Counted from the stretch's first letter, positions 24,975 to 33,508 are shown. The stretch is DNA of 44,150 nucleotides from Sphingobium terrigena (GCF_003591655.1 NZ_QVRA01000030.1:1-44150); one strand, 5' to 3'. Notes: generated from the sequence alone by a model not told the origin. Made by a program: numbers and translations.

Positions 24975-25478
24975 ATGCTATCCCCCGAAACGCCCATATT
25001 GATTCTGACGACCGGCGGCACGATCGACAAAATCTATTTCGATGCGCTGTCCGACTATCAGGTCGGTGAAACGGTGATGGCCCGGTTGCTGGACGTGGCG
25101 CGGGTCATGCGGCCCTTCCGTATCGAGGAAGTGGTGCGCAAGGATAGTCTGGAACTGGACGATGCCGACCGCGCGCTGATCCATGCCCGCGTCGGAGCCG
25201 CGCCGGAAAGCCATATCGTCATCACCCATGGCACTGACACGATGACCGACACCGCCAAGGCGCTGGCCGATATTCCCGGCAAGACGGTGGTACTGGTCGG
25301 TGCGCTGGCCCCGGCCCGCTTTGGCGAGAGCGACGCGAGCTTCAATCTGGGCATGGCCTTTGCGACCGTGCAGGTGGCGGAGCCGGGCATCTATATCACG
25401 ATGAGCGGTTCGGTGTTCCGCGCCAACGCCGTGATCAAGGATCGCGCCAAGGGGGCGTTTGTGCCGTTGGACGAGTGA
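24975..25478 (+). CDS. Short asparaginase-fold protein
   Basis: The 167-residue protein resembles only the N-terminal domain of type I/II asparaginases. TTGGTIDK (about 12-19) supplies the first catalytic threonine. ITHGTDTM (about 78-85) supplies the second Thr-Asp pair. The C-terminal domain of about 150 residues in full-length enzymes is missing, and the reading frame ends cleanly in FVPLDE. The start at 24975 has GGAG about 9 bases upstream. It lies 19 bases after proC. Similar stand-alone proteins are annotated as asparaginase domain proteins; activity is unproven. Confidence 0.85.
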   Translation: MLSPETPILILTTGGTIDKIYFDALSDYQVGETVMARLLDVARVMRPFRIEEVVRKDSLELDDADRALIHARVGAAPESHIVITHGTDTMTDTAKALADIPGKTVVLVGALAPARFGESDASFNLGMAFATVQVAEPGIYITMSGSVFRANAVIKDRAKGAFVPLDE

Positions 25479-25554
25479 GCCGCCGTCACCGCCCGGAACC
25501 GTCCCAACCCGTCGTGCATTATCCGCCCATCTGAACGATGAGGAGGAGAGTTTC

Positions 25555-25797
25555 ATGGCCGACTATCAGGAGCGTCCTGCAACGACGACGACCACGGTGA
25601 TCGAAAAGCGCAGCGGCGGGGGCATGACCTTTGCGATCCTGCTGCTGGTGGTCGTGGTGGCGGTCGCCGCTTTCTTCCTGGTCAGCAGCGAGACGAGCAA
25701 GGATAATGCCGTCACCAGCGCTGCGACAGAGGTTGGGCAGGCTGCCAGCGATGTCGGCGATGCAGCCAAGGATGCGGTCGGCACCAAGGGCGAATAA
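25555..25797 (+). CDS. Small single-helix membrane protein
   Basis: The 80-residue protein starts at ATG 25555 behind a strong GGAGGAGAG ribosome site. A Thr-rich N-terminus (ATTTTTVIEKRSGGG) precedes one transmembrane helix (about 24-43, MTFAILLLVVVVAVAAFFLV). The C-terminal tail (about 44-80) is rich in Ala, Asp and Lys and looks helical (ATEVGQAASDVGDAAKDAVG). No named family is recognised. The strong ribosome site suggests high expression. A strong bidirectional terminator follows. Confidence 0.75.
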   Translation: MADYQERPATTTTTVIEKRSGGGMTFAILLLVVVVAVAAFFLVSSETSKDNAVTSAATEVGQAASDVGDAAKDAVGTKGE

Positions 25798-25817
25798 GCC
25801 CGCGCATTACCCCACGA

Positions 25818-25853
25818 AAAAGGGCGCGCCTTTCGCAAGGCGCGCCCTTTTTT
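25818..25853. terminator. Bidirectional terminator between the small membrane protein and carD
   Basis: A 13-bp stem (25818-25830 with 25839-25851) with an 8-base loop has A-run and T-run flanks on the two sides. It can therefore terminate the plus-strand gene and the convergent carD gene. Confidence 0.9.
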
Positions 25854-25869
25854 GCGTCAATGGCTGATG

Positions 25870-26397
25870 TCAGCCTTCGACCTTGGCATATTTCGGCGCG
25901 GCTTCGTTGAGGATCGCGAGGATCTTCTTGAGCGCGGCGGGTTCGTCCGTCTCTTCCATCGCTGCCAGTTCGCGGGCGAGGCGGCTGGATGCAGCCTCGA
26001 AAATCTGGCGTTCGGAATAGCTTTGTTCGGGCTGGTCGTCGGCGCGGAACAGGTCGCGGGTCACTTCGGCGATCGACACCAGGTCGCCCGAATTGATCTT
26101 CGCTTCATATTCCTGCGCGCGGCGCGACCACATGGTGCGCTTGACCTTGGGCTTGCCCTTCAATGTTTCCATCGATTCTTCGAGCGTCTTGTTGGACGAG
26201 AGCTTGCGCATGCCCACGCCTTCGGCCTTGTTGGTCGGCACGCGGAGCGTCATGCGCTCTTTTTCGAAGCGGAGCACATATAGCTCCAGCTCCATGCCGG
26301 CGATCTGCTCCTTTTGCAGTTCGATCACACGGCCCACGCCATGCTTGGGGTAAACGACATAATCACCAACGTCAAAGGACAGCGCCTTGGCAGCCAT
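25870..26397 (-). CDS. carD: CarD-family transcription regulator
   Basis: Binds RNA polymerase beta subunit and stabilises open promoter complexes, notably at rRNA promoters. The 175-residue protein starts at the ATG at 26397, with GGAAAGG just upstream; a TTG at 26412 is in frame but overlaps that site. The N-terminal Tudor-like RNAP-interaction domain is clear (FDVGDYVVYPKHGVGRVIELQKEQIAG, about 8-35). A helical C-terminal DNA-contacting domain (about 65-165) includes RRAQEYEAKINSGDLVSIAEVTRDLFR. Length and motifs are normal for alphaproteobacterial CarD/CdnL. Confidence 0.93.
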   Translation of the reverse strand: MAAKALSFDVGDYVVYPKHGVGRVIELQKEQIAGMELELYVLRFEKERMTLRVPTNKAEGVGMRKLSSNKTLEESMETLKGKPKVKRTMWSRRAQEYEAKINSGDLVSIAEVTRDLFRADDQPEQSYSERQIFEAASSRLARELAAMEETDEPAALKKILAILNEAAPKYAKVEG

Positions 26398-26619
26398 TTG
26401 GAACCTTTCCAATCAACCGGGGAACGGGGCCGTCGCGGAACATATGCGCAAGGGGCATATGCATGGGGGGTCCACGGCGCCACCGTCAGGACATGAAGCT
26501 AATTCTCCAGGGACGGACAGGAGGGTGTCCGACCGTTGGAACACTGCATAGCAGATTCGTAACAAAATTACCACCCCCGGACATAATCGCCGGGAGTGCA
26601 AGGCAAAACGGACGGGAAG

Positions 26620-26640
26620 CGGGCGGCGCAGGGCCGCCCG
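26620..26640 (-). terminator. Hairpin after fdxA
   Basis: An 8-bp GC stem (26620-26627 with 26633-26640) with a 5-base loop lies immediately 3' of fdxA on its strand. The following T-run is weak and displaced, so function as a terminator is plausible rather than certain. The rest of the gap up to carD (26398-26619) shows nothing further. Confidence 0.4.
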
Positions 26641-26642
26641 GA

Positions 26643-26981
26643 TCAGTCGCCGGAACCGGGTTCGGGCGAGAAAAACTTTTCCAGCTTGCCTTCCACGCCC
26701 TTCATGGCGTCGGCGTCGGCAGGCGCTTCACCCTTGACCGTGATGTTGGGCCATTCAGCCGAATATTTGGTGTTGAGTTCCAGCCATTTTTCCAGGCCAT
26801 TCTCGGTATCGGGCAGGATGGCCTCGGCCGGGCATTCCGGTTCGCACACGCCGCAATCGATACATTCGCTCGGATTGATGACCAGCATATTTTCGCCCTC
26901 GTAGAAACAGTCCACGGGGCAGACCTCGACGCAATCCATATATTTGCAGCGGATGCAGTTGTCGGTCACGACATAGGTCAT
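26643..26981 (-). CDS. fdxA: Seven-iron ferredoxin FdxA
   Basis: A 112-residue soluble electron carrier. The N-terminal cysteines (CIRCKYMDCVEVCPVDCF, about 9-26) and the second motif (CIDCGVCEPECP, about 40-51) give the cysteine set for one [3Fe-4S] and one [4Fe-4S] cluster. The C-terminal extension (about 60-112, with EKWLELNTKYSAEWPNIT) is characteristic of the FdxA group from alphaproteobacteria and Azotobacter. It is transcribed toward carD with about 245 bp between, holding a hairpin. The redox partner is not apparent. Confidence 0.93.
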   Translation of the reverse strand: MTYVVTDNCIRCKYMDCVEVCPVDCFYEGENMLVINPSECIDCGVCEPECPAEAILPDTENGLEKWLELNTKYSAEWPNITVKGEAPADADAMKGVEGKLEKFFSPEPGSGD

Positions 26982-27142
26982 TGTCAGGGCACTCTTGGTT
27001 GGAAAAGCGCGGTCCTGCTATGCGCAGCCACGCGCAAGGTCAATGAGGATAATGTTGGCCGGCGCGTAGGGGTGGTTTTGCGTCGGGCGGGGTGGGAGTT
27101 CATGCTGTCGTTGGGGTGAATGAAGCGGGCGTGCAGGACAGG

Positions 27143-27466
27143 CTATTTGCTCTGACTTTCCAGACGTTCGGCCAAACGCATCATCAGGTCCATCCGCTCG
27201 TGCAGCAGAGCGACGATAAGGGCTGGGCTGTTTTCGCGCATAAGGCAGAAGATGTAATGGTGTTGGCATCGGATCATGCGAAGGCCGGGATGCAGCGCGT
27301 CCATATCGCGAGATACGCCGCGACCGGTCGCTACGGCGTTCATGCAATTGACGAGTTTGGCGGAATAGAGGCCTGCCTGACGGTCGCCCCAGCGCGTGTA
27401 GGTGTAAGAAACAATATCGCGCAATTCGGTCGCCGCCGTCGCGGTCAGGACATAGGCTGGCGTCAA
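27143..27466 (-). CDS. parE: ParE/RelE-superfamily toxin
   Basis: The 107-residue protein matches the ParE/RelE fold: YVLTATAATELRDIVSYTYTRWGDRQAGLYSAKL (about 4-38), then RGVSRDMDALHPGLRMIRCQHHYIFCLM (about 49-76) and the closing strand ALIVALLHERMDLMMRL. ParE toxins act on DNA gyrase, whereas RelE toxins cut mRNA. The lack of an obvious RelE basic catalytic set and the overall pattern favour ParE, but this is not proven. The start overlaps the antitoxin stop by 4 bases. Confidence 0.85.
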   Translation of the reverse strand: MTPAYVLTATAATELRDIVSYTYTRWGDRQAGLYSAKLVNCMNAVATGRGVSRDMDALHPGLRMIRCQHHYIFCLMRENSPALIVALLHERMDLMMRLAERLESQSK

Positions 27467-27720
27467 GCGTGCCGGTTCCGGCTCAATTCATCCGCGATGA
27501 TATCCTCGGCGTTCAACGGCGAAACATTGCCCGCAAGGCCTTCCGCGATCCGCTGTTGCAGCAAGTCGCGCAATTCGTCCCATGCCTGGTCGCCGTCGTC
27601 AATCTGCGACGGGAACAGCCGTTCCAGCGTATATTGCTTGATCGTCTTGCCTTGCAGCGCGGCCATGGCCTTCAGGCTTTGATGCTGCTGGTCAGTGATG
27701 TCGATCGTCAGGCGGCTCAT
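27463..27720 (-). CDS. parD: Type II antitoxin (ParD/RHH-like)
   Basis: The 85-residue protein is encoded just before the toxin and overlaps it by 4 bases. The N-terminal RLTIDITDQQHQSLKAMAALQGKTIKQYTLERL (about 3-35) has the ribbon-helix-helix pattern of a DNA-binding dimer. The acidic C-terminal part (about 38-80) would wrap and neutralise the toxin. It probably represses its own promoter through the dyad at 27738-27765. The ATG lies only 7 bases from the predicted -10 box, so the transcript may be nearly leaderless. Confidence 0.85.
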   Translation of the reverse strand: MSRLTIDITDQQHQSLKAMAALQGKTIKQYTLERLFPSQIDDGDQAWDELRDLLQQRIAEGLAGNVSPLNAEDIIADELSRNRHA

Positions 27721-27726
27721 TCACGC

Positions 27727-27765
27727 TCTATAGCTGCCTGCCTACATTTTTACAAATGTGGGCAG
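27727..27765 (-). promoter_or_regulatory. Toxin-antitoxin promoter with overlapping palindrome
   Basis: On the minus strand, TTGTAA (27750-27755) and TATAGA (27727-27732) are separated by exactly 17 bases, a good sigma-70 promoter. A 12-base inverted repeat (27738-27749 with 27754-27765, one mismatch) covers the -35 box and most of the spacer. This is the expected place for antitoxin autoregulation. Confidence 0.65.
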
Positions 27766-27808
27766 CGAATTTCTGAGACGGGCCGATGATTCGTGTCGAT
27801 CTTGTCCC

Positions 27809-28105
27809 TCACCCCCCGATCGTCAGCTCCTCATAGCAGCCCTGTGCCTCGACCGCCGGGCCGCGTCGTACCGGCAGTTGCGCTACCCGCACTACGCGCA
27901 CGCCCTGGCCATGGGGGAAGGTGATGAGGTCGCCCACGCGCACGGCGGCGTGAGCGCGTTCGATGCGGCGGCCGTTCACGCGGATGTGGCCGTCCTCGGC
28001 CAGTTTCTGCGCGCTCGACCGGCTGGGGCAGAGCCGGACGAACCACAGATATTTGTCGATGCGCAGTGTCGGGCCATGGCCGCCCACCGCGACCGGATCA
28101 GCCAT
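27809..28105 (-). CDS. S4-domain RNA-binding protein (Hsp15-like)
   Basis: The 98-residue protein starts at ATG 28105, overlapping the end of the helicase gene by 8 bases. The frame stays open further upstream but only as proline/arginine-rich shadow of the helicase. The S4 domain covers about 13-60 (LRIDKYLWFVRLCPSRSSAQKLAEDGHIRVNGRRIERAHAAVRVGDLITF). This is the Hsp15 type, which binds ribosomal RNA in stalled or free 50S subunits. Coupling with the SUV3-like helicase is a repeated arrangement in alphaproteobacteria and suggests a shared RNA-related role. Confidence 0.85.
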   Translation of the reverse strand: MADPVAVGGHGPTLRIDKYLWFVRLCPSRSSAQKLAEDGHIRVNGRRIERAHAAVRVGDLITFPHGQGVRVVRVAQLPVRRGPAVEAQGCYEELTIGG

Positions 28106-30707
28106 TGCGGCCGAGCAGCGCGGCGAGACCGGCAAAGGCGTTGTTGGCGGGGGGCGCTGGCGCTCTGGCGGGCGTTGCGGCGGCGGGGCGGGGCGCGGGC
28201 TTGCCGCGTGGCTTGCCGTCGCGCGCCGGAGCGGGCTGCTGCTGGGGCGGGCGCGCTTTTTGGCGGCCCTTGAACACCCAGTTGGGCTTGCCTTCCTCTG
28301 CGCCCTCCACGGCACGGAAACCGGCAGCGCGCATCAGGGCGAGAAACGCGGCTTCGGACAGGCCCAGCGAGACGATCTGGGGGCTGGTGGTGGTGAAGGC
28401 TTCGCCCTTGGCAATGGCTTCATGCGCGGTGCGGGCCATGCGTTCGGCCATGTCGATGCGCAGCATCTGTTCGCCGAAGGTGCGGAAGCCTGCGATCCGC
28501 GCGCCCATCTGGTCGAATTTCTCGCCCGCCGGGATCAGGGTGAGGCCGGGCAGGGGCAAAGGCAGGCAGGGCTTGCCGATCCGTGCCGCGAGCAAGGCAC
28601 CGCGCCAGCGTGCCGCGCCGGGTTTGAGCAGGCCGGGATGATAAAGGTCCAGCACGCCGATATCGATGCCGGCGCGGCGCAGTAAATGGCGCTGGTCCTT
28701 GTCCAGATGGCCAAGCGCCGAATCGAGATCGGTGCGCGGGCTGACCCCGCCTGCGTCTCCCAGCTGCGCGAATACGGCGCGCACGACCGGTGGCACCTGC
28801 GGGTCGGCGGCGCTTTCGGCCATCTTGACCAGCGGCAGCAAATGCTTCTGCTTTTGCGCATCTACCCAGTTGGTCAGGCGCGATGTCACCTGTTTCTGCA
28901 CATCCTGATCCAGCGCCAGAATCGCGCGATCCAGCCGGATTTCGGGCGTCAGCAGGGTTGGCCCCGCCAGCAAGGCGGCGACCGGCTTACCGTTCCACGC
29001 GATGCCGGGCGCGTCGCCCGCAGCGTCCAGAAGCGCGAAATCCACGTCCGCCGCGCCGATCAATTCGTCTGCCTTCACCCGTAATACCTTTCCAAGGCGC
29101 CTTTCCGCCGCAGCCAACAGCAATTTCCTGTCCTGATGGCGCGTAGCGGGATCGACCGAGAATCGGAAGCCGTCAAGTCGACCGATCGCTTCCCCATCTA
29201 CACAGACATTGCCGTCGGCCTCTACCGTCACGGGCAACTGGTTCACATTCTGGCCGATGTCACGCAACAGGACGGTGGTGCGCCGGTCGACGAAACGCTG
29301 CGTCAGCGCGGCGTGCAGCGCGTCGGACAATTTTTCCTCCAGCGCGCGGGTGCGTTCGGCCATCTCTGCGGGGTCAGCCAGCCAGTCGGCGCGATGGGCG
29401 ATATAGGCCCATGTCCGCGCCGCCGCGATCCGGCCCGACAGCGTGTCTATGTCGCCCTGCACCGAATCGAGCCGGGCGAGTTGCTGCGCGAACCAGTCGC
29501 GCGGGATATGGCCGGCTCCTTCGGACAGGAATTGCCAGATGCGGCTGACGGTGCGGGCATGATGGTCTGCGCCCAGTTTCTGAAAATCGGGCAGGCCGCA
29601 GGCGTCCCAGAGCCGCGCCACCTGCCGCTGGCCGCGCACCCGGTCGATGACTTGCGGGTCGGCGGCCATGCGCTTCAAGACAGCGAGATCGACCGCTTCG
29701 GGCGCGGCGCGCAGTTCGGGGCGGTCGGGCCGTTCCTCCAGATCGGCGATCAGGGTCGCCAGACTGTCCAGCCGGGGTGCGCCATCGCGCCAGTAGAGAT
29801 GGTCGATCGGCGGAAAGCGGTGCGCCTCTATCGCCTCAATCTCTTCCGGGGTGAAGGCCGCATTGCCATCTTCGCCGCCCAGACTGCCGAAGGTGCCATC
29901 CTTGTGGTGGCGGCCTGCGCGCCCGGCGATCTGCGCCATTTCCGCGACGGTCAGGCGGCGGCTGCGACGGCCATCGAACTTGCGCAGCGACGCGAAGGCG
30001 ACATGGGCGACGTCCAGGTTCAGCCCCATGCCGATCGCGTCGGTGGCGACGAAATAATCGACCTCGCCATTCAGGAACATCTGCACCTGCGCATTGCGGG
30101 TGCGGGGGCTGAGCGCGCCCATCACTACTGCCGCGCCACCACGAAAGCGCCGCAGCATTTCGGCCACGGCATAGACTTCCTCGGCGGAGAAGGCGACGAT
30201 GGCGGAGCGTTTGGGCAGGCGGGACAGCTTCTTCGCGCCCGCATAGGAGAGGGTGGAAAAGCGCGGGCGACCGATAATATCCACATCGGGAATGAGCGAT
30301 TTGACGAGCCGGGCGATGCTGGCCGATCCCAGGATCATCGTTTCCTCGCGCCCGCGTGCGCGCAGCAGCCGGTCAGTGAAGATATGGCCGCGTTCCGGGT
30401 CCGCGCCGATCTGTGCCTCGTCCAAAGCGACGAAGGCGTAATCGGACTGTAGCGGCATGGATTCGGCGGTGCAGAGGAAATAGCGGGCCTGTGGCGGCAC
30501 GATCTTTTCCTCGCCCGTGATCAGCGCGACCTGCGCCGGCCCCTTGATCGCGACGACCCGATCATAGACTTCGCGGGCCAGCAGGCGCAGCGGAAATCCC
30601 ATCATGCCGCTGCTATGGCCGCACATGCGTTCGACGGCCAGATGGGTCTTGCCGGTGTTGGTCGGACCCAGAACGGCGGTGACGGGCGAACGGGTGAACT
30701 GGACCAT
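28098..30707 (-). CDS. SUV3-like superfamily 2 RNA/DNA helicase
   Basis: The protein has 869 residues from the ATG at 30707; a TTG at 30743 could add 12. Walker A is GPTNTGKTH (about 14-22), motif II is DEAQ (VALDEAQIGAD, about 95), and motif III GSAS follows. The second RecA domain has ATDAIGMGLNLDV and the motif VI arginines in QIAGRAGRHHKDGTFG. The long C-terminal part (about 320-800) is helical and family-typical. The last 60 residues are a Lys/Arg/Pro/Ala-rich tail (RQKARPPQQQPAPARDGKPRGK). Mitochondrial SUV3 unwinds RNA in the degradosome; the bacterial role is not established. The S4 gene overlaps its end. Confidence 0.9.
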   Translation of the reverse strand: MVQFTRSPVTAVLGPTNTGKTHLAVERMCGHSSGMMGFPLRLLAREVYDRVVAIKGPAQVALITGEEKIVPPQARYFLCTAESMPLQSDYAFVALDEAQIGADPERGHIFTDRLLRARGREETMILGSASIARLVKSLIPDVDIIGRPRFSTLSYAGAKKLSRLPKRSAIVAFSAEEVYAVAEMLRRFRGGAAVVMGALSPRTRNAQVQMFLNGEVDYFVATDAIGMGLNLDVAHVAFASLRKFDGRRSRRLTVAEMAQIAGRAGRHHKDGTFGSLGGEDGNAAFTPEEIEAIEAHRFPPIDHLYWRDGAPRLDSLATLIADLEERPDRPELRAAPEAVDLAVLKRMAADPQVIDRVRGQRQVARLWDACGLPDFQKLGADHHARTVSRIWQFLSEGAGHIPRDWFAQQLARLDSVQGDIDTLSGRIAAARTWAYIAHRADWLADPAEMAERTRALEEKLSDALHAALTQRFVDRRTTVLLRDIGQNVNQLPVTVEADGNVCVDGEAIGRLDGFRFSVDPATRHQDRKLLLAAAERRLGKVLRVKADELIGAADVDFALLDAAGDAPGIAWNGKPVAALLAGPTLLTPEIRLDRAILALDQDVQKQVTSRLTNWVDAQKQKHLLPLVKMAESAADPQVPPVVRAVFAQLGDAGGVSPRTDLDSALGHLDKDQRHLLRRAGIDIGVLDLYHPGLLKPGAARWRGALLAARIGKPCLPLPLPGLTLIPAGEKFDQMGARIAGFRTFGEQMLRIDMAERMARTAHEAIAKGEAFTTTSPQIVSLGLSEAAFLALMRAAGFRAVEGAEEGKPNWVFKGRQKARPPQQQPAPARDGKPRGKPAPRPAAATPARAPAPPANNAFAGLAALLGRNG

Positions 30708-30931
30708 GGCCCATTCTGTCGGGCAGGACGGGGCCGGGGGCAAGCGGATTTAGAGGTTCCCTCCATAGCCACAATCCTGTCGGACCGCTGGCACCGTTCG
30801 TCGCACGGCTGTGTGTCACAGGGCCGTCTTAAATTGACTTTAACCTTGGGGGTTCACAACAGAGGGGCTCGACGCACGGCGCGCGGGGCCGTTGCGGACG
30901 CAATGATAAAAATGCCCTGGGGGTCGCGGGT

Positions 30932-32461
30932 TTGTTTCAGGAAAGCCAGTTCGGTTCGCAACAGGGCGGCGCGTCCATGTCGCTGTGGCTGGCCGATTCG
31001 CTTGCCCGGACGCCGTTAGCCCCACCACCGCAGGACTGGCGCGCGCGTTTGCGCGAGTGGTCGGACGAGGTGGAACTGGTCCCCGACCTTGGCCAGCGCG
31101 TCGGCAGCCTGACATGGTTTCGTGGCCTTGCCACCTGTATCGGCCTGTGCGCCACCGCCCTCTATTTGTCTCCCGGTTTTCAGCCGGTGCCGGGTGCGCC
31201 GGGTGCGCTGCTGGGCGACAAGCAGTTTGACGAAGTGCGCAGCCAGATGATCACGCCGCTGGCGCTGGGCGCGGATAGTGGTCATCGCATGGGGTCCACC
31301 GATGCGGTGCAACCGCTGCGCCAGACGCCCGAACGGCCGCAGATCGAATTGAATGCACAGGTCGGCAGCAGCGATACGCTGTCGCGCGCACTGTCGCGCG
31401 CTGGTGTCAGCGGTGGTGACGTCGCGACGATCAACGCGCTGGTCGGCGGGGACATTGCCGGCGGGGTGAAGCCCGGCACGCGCCTCGACATCATTTTGGG
31501 CCGCCGCGCCAGCCGCGACCGGCCCCGGCCGCTCGACCGGCTGGCGTTCCGCGCGCGGCTCGACCTGGGGCTGGAACTGACGCGCACCGGTGGCGTGCTG
31601 TCGGTCAAGCGCATTCCCATCCGCGTCGATGATACGCCGCTGCGGATTCAGGGCGTGGTCGGCGACAGCATCTATCGCTCCGCCCGTGCAGCCGGTGCGC
31701 CGCCCAAGGCGGTGCAGGCCTTCCTGCGGGTGATCGCGGGGCAGGTCGATCTGGGCGGGATCGGGGCGGGCGACCGCTATGATATCGTCACCGCCTATCG
31801 CCGCGCGGAAACCGGCGACGTTGAGGTGGGCGATCTTCTCTATGCAGGTCTGAAGCGCTCCAGCGGCAAGTCGGTCGACATGCTGCGCTGGACCAGGGAT
31901 GGCCGCACCGAATGGTTCGAAGCATCCGGCGTGGGCGAACGACGCGGCGTGCTGTCATCCCCGGTCGCGGGGCGGATGACGTCGGGCTATGGCCAGCGGC
32001 GGCACCCGATATTGGGTTATACCCGGATGCACGCGGGCATCGATTTCGCTGCGCGCTACGGATCGCCCATCTATGCCGTGACCGATGGCATTGTCGCCTT
32101 TGCCGGTCGCCACGGCGGGCATGGCAATTATGTCCGCATCCAGCATGGTGGTGGCCTCGCCACAGGTTACGCCCATATGAGCCGCATCGCCGCTGCGCCG
32201 GGGCAGCGGGTCCGCCGGGGGCAGGTGATCGGCTATGTCGGCTCCACCGGCCTGTCGACCGGGCCGCATCTCCATTATGAACTCTATCGCAATGGCGGGA
32301 CGATCAACCCGCTGTTGGTGAAATTCACGACGACTGCGCAACTGGCGGGTGCCGAACTGGCCGCGTTCCGGGCGAAGCTGGCCCAATATAAGGGGCTGCA
32401 TGTCGGGCAGCAGGACCGCTTCGCGCAAAAGGCGGTCGCGCCGGTGGCGAGCGGGAAATAA
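30932..32461 (+). CDS. M23-family metallopeptidase, peptidoglycan endopeptidase-like
   Basis: The 509-residue protein has a single N-terminal membrane anchor (about 66-85, FRGLATCIGLCATALYL) and a large periplasmic part. The M23 domain spans about 340-460, with zinc ligands in QRRHPILGYTRMHAGIDF (His and Asp) and HLHYELY (His). The region about 140-330 resembles the linker/LysM-like part of other sphingomonad M23 proteins. It would cleave peptidoglycan cross-bridges or act as an amidase activator. A TTG at 30932 is the frame's first start; ATG 30977 is an alternative. It is divergent from the helicase gene, with a 188-bp or larger intergenic region. Confidence 0.88.
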   Translation: MFQESQFGSQQGGASMSLWLADSLARTPLAPPPQDWRARLREWSDEVELVPDLGQRVGSLTWFRGLATCIGLCATALYLSPGFQPVPGAPGALLGDKQFDEVRSQMITPLALGADSGHRMGSTDAVQPLRQTPERPQIELNAQVGSSDTLSRALSRAGVSGGDVATINALVGGDIAGGVKPGTRLDIILGRRASRDRPRPLDRLAFRARLDLGLELTRTGGVLSVKRIPIRVDDTPLRIQGVVGDSIYRSARAAGAPPKAVQAFLRVIAGQVDLGGIGAGDRYDIVTAYRRAETGDVEVGDLLYAGLKRSSGKSVDMLRWTRDGRTEWFEASGVGERRGVLSSPVAGRMTSGYGQRRHPILGYTRMHAGIDFAARYGSPIYAVTDGIVAFAGRHGGHGNYVRIQHGGGLATGYAHMSRIAAAPGQRVRRGQVIGYVGSTGLSTGPHLHYELYRNGGTINPLLVKFTTTAQLAGAELAAFRAKLAQYKGLHVGQQDRFAQKAVAPVASGK

Positions 32462-32505
32462 TCACATTTATCCATTCCTCCCCTTTAAGGGCAGCGGAAT
32501 TGCAC

Positions 32506-32620
32506 ATGACTTTTCGTTACCCCTACAACGTCATCCTGAATTTATTTCAGGATCCATCGTGCCCCAAAAACCGCCGCTGGAGACGCGAAATGGATGCTGA
32601 AACAAGTTCAGCATGACGAT
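32506..32620. repeat. Dispersed extragenic repeat, complete copy
   Basis: The sequence begins ATGACTTTTCGTT and contains the hairpin CCTGAA-TTTA-TTTCAGG, then a variable middle, then AAATGGATGCTGAAACAAG and TTCAGCATGAC. The two ends are inverted relative to each other (GTCAT...ATGAC). A second copy lies at 43940-44028. It fills most of the 261-bp gap between the M23 and nucleotidyltransferase genes; no gene is seen there. Confidence 0.75.
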
Positions 32621-32722
32621 GAAGGTGAGGGCAGTTCAATATGCAATAGCGCTGCCCTTGCAGGGGAGGAATTCATCAACATCCGGGTTTCCGTCATGCC
32701 CCTGCTTGGCTAGAGGGCAGGC

Positions 32723-33508
32723 ATGACGATGCCCATCACCGCCATCCTGCTCGCCGGATCACGGCCAACGCCCGATCCGCTGGCGGTGGCTGCGGGGGTG
32801 GGGATCAAGCCGCTGGTGCCGGTGGCGGGCGAGCCGATGATCAACCATCCCGCGCGAACGTTGCTGGCGCATCCGGCGGTGGGGCAGGTCATCATCCTGA
32901 CCCAGTCGGCCGATCCCTTTGCTGCCGATCCCGCGACGGCATGGTTGCTCACGCACCCGCATGTCCGTTTCGAGCAAAGCGGCGCAGGGATTGCTTCCTC
33001 GCTGCTGGCGTTGCTGGAGCGGGGTGATGTGCCGTTTCCGATTTTGCTGACGACCGCCGACCATGTGCTGCTCGATAGCGCGATGCTCGACCAGTTCACG
33101 CGCGAGGCGGCGGGGGCGGACATTGCCGTCGCCATGGTGGAGCGGCGCACATTGCTGGCGCGCTATCCGGGGTCGCGCCGCACCTGGCTCAAATTTCGCG
33201 ATGGCTGGTGGTCCGGGGCCAATATCTTCTGGTTCGGCAGCGACCGGGCACGGCCCGTCATCGCGCTGTGGCAGGAGGTCGAGCAGGACCGCAAGAAGGG
33301 CTGGAAGATCGTGTCCGCCTTTGGTCCCGTCGCGCTGATCGGCACGTTGTTGCGCATATTGACGTTGCGCGGCGGTATCGCGCGGATCGGGCGGCGCTTC
33401 GGGCTGGTGGCGCGGCTGGTGGCGATGGAGAAGGCCGAAGCCTGTATCGATGCCGATAAGGTGGACGATGTGGTGCTGATCGAACGGATCGTCGCCGCGC
33501 GGGGTTAG
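32723..33508 (+). CDS. MobA-like nucleotidyltransferase-family protein
   Basis: The 261-residue protein has a Rossmann-type nucleotidyltransferase opening, ITAILLAGSRPTPDPLAVAAGVGIKPLVPVAGEPMINHPARTLL. It places a lysine (K29) and PVAGEPM as in MobA/GlmU/IspD-like enzymes. The metal-binding Asp is probably in LLTTADHVLLD (about residue 112). The activated product (sugar, molybdopterin or other) cannot be told. The C-terminal half (about 180-255) is basic and helical. The stop overlaps the stop of the convergent GGDEF-EAL gene by 3 bases. Confidence 0.8.
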   Translation: MTMPITAILLAGSRPTPDPLAVAAGVGIKPLVPVAGEPMINHPARTLLAHPAVGQVIILTQSADPFAADPATAWLLTHPHVRFEQSGAGIASSLLALLERGDVPFPILLTTADHVLLDSAMLDQFTREAAGADIAVAMVERRTLLARYPGSRRTWLKFRDGWWSGANIFWFGSDRARPVIALWQEVEQDRKKGWKIVSAFGPVALIGTLLRILTLRGGIARIGRRFGLVARLVAMEKAEACIDADKVDDVVLIERIVAARG

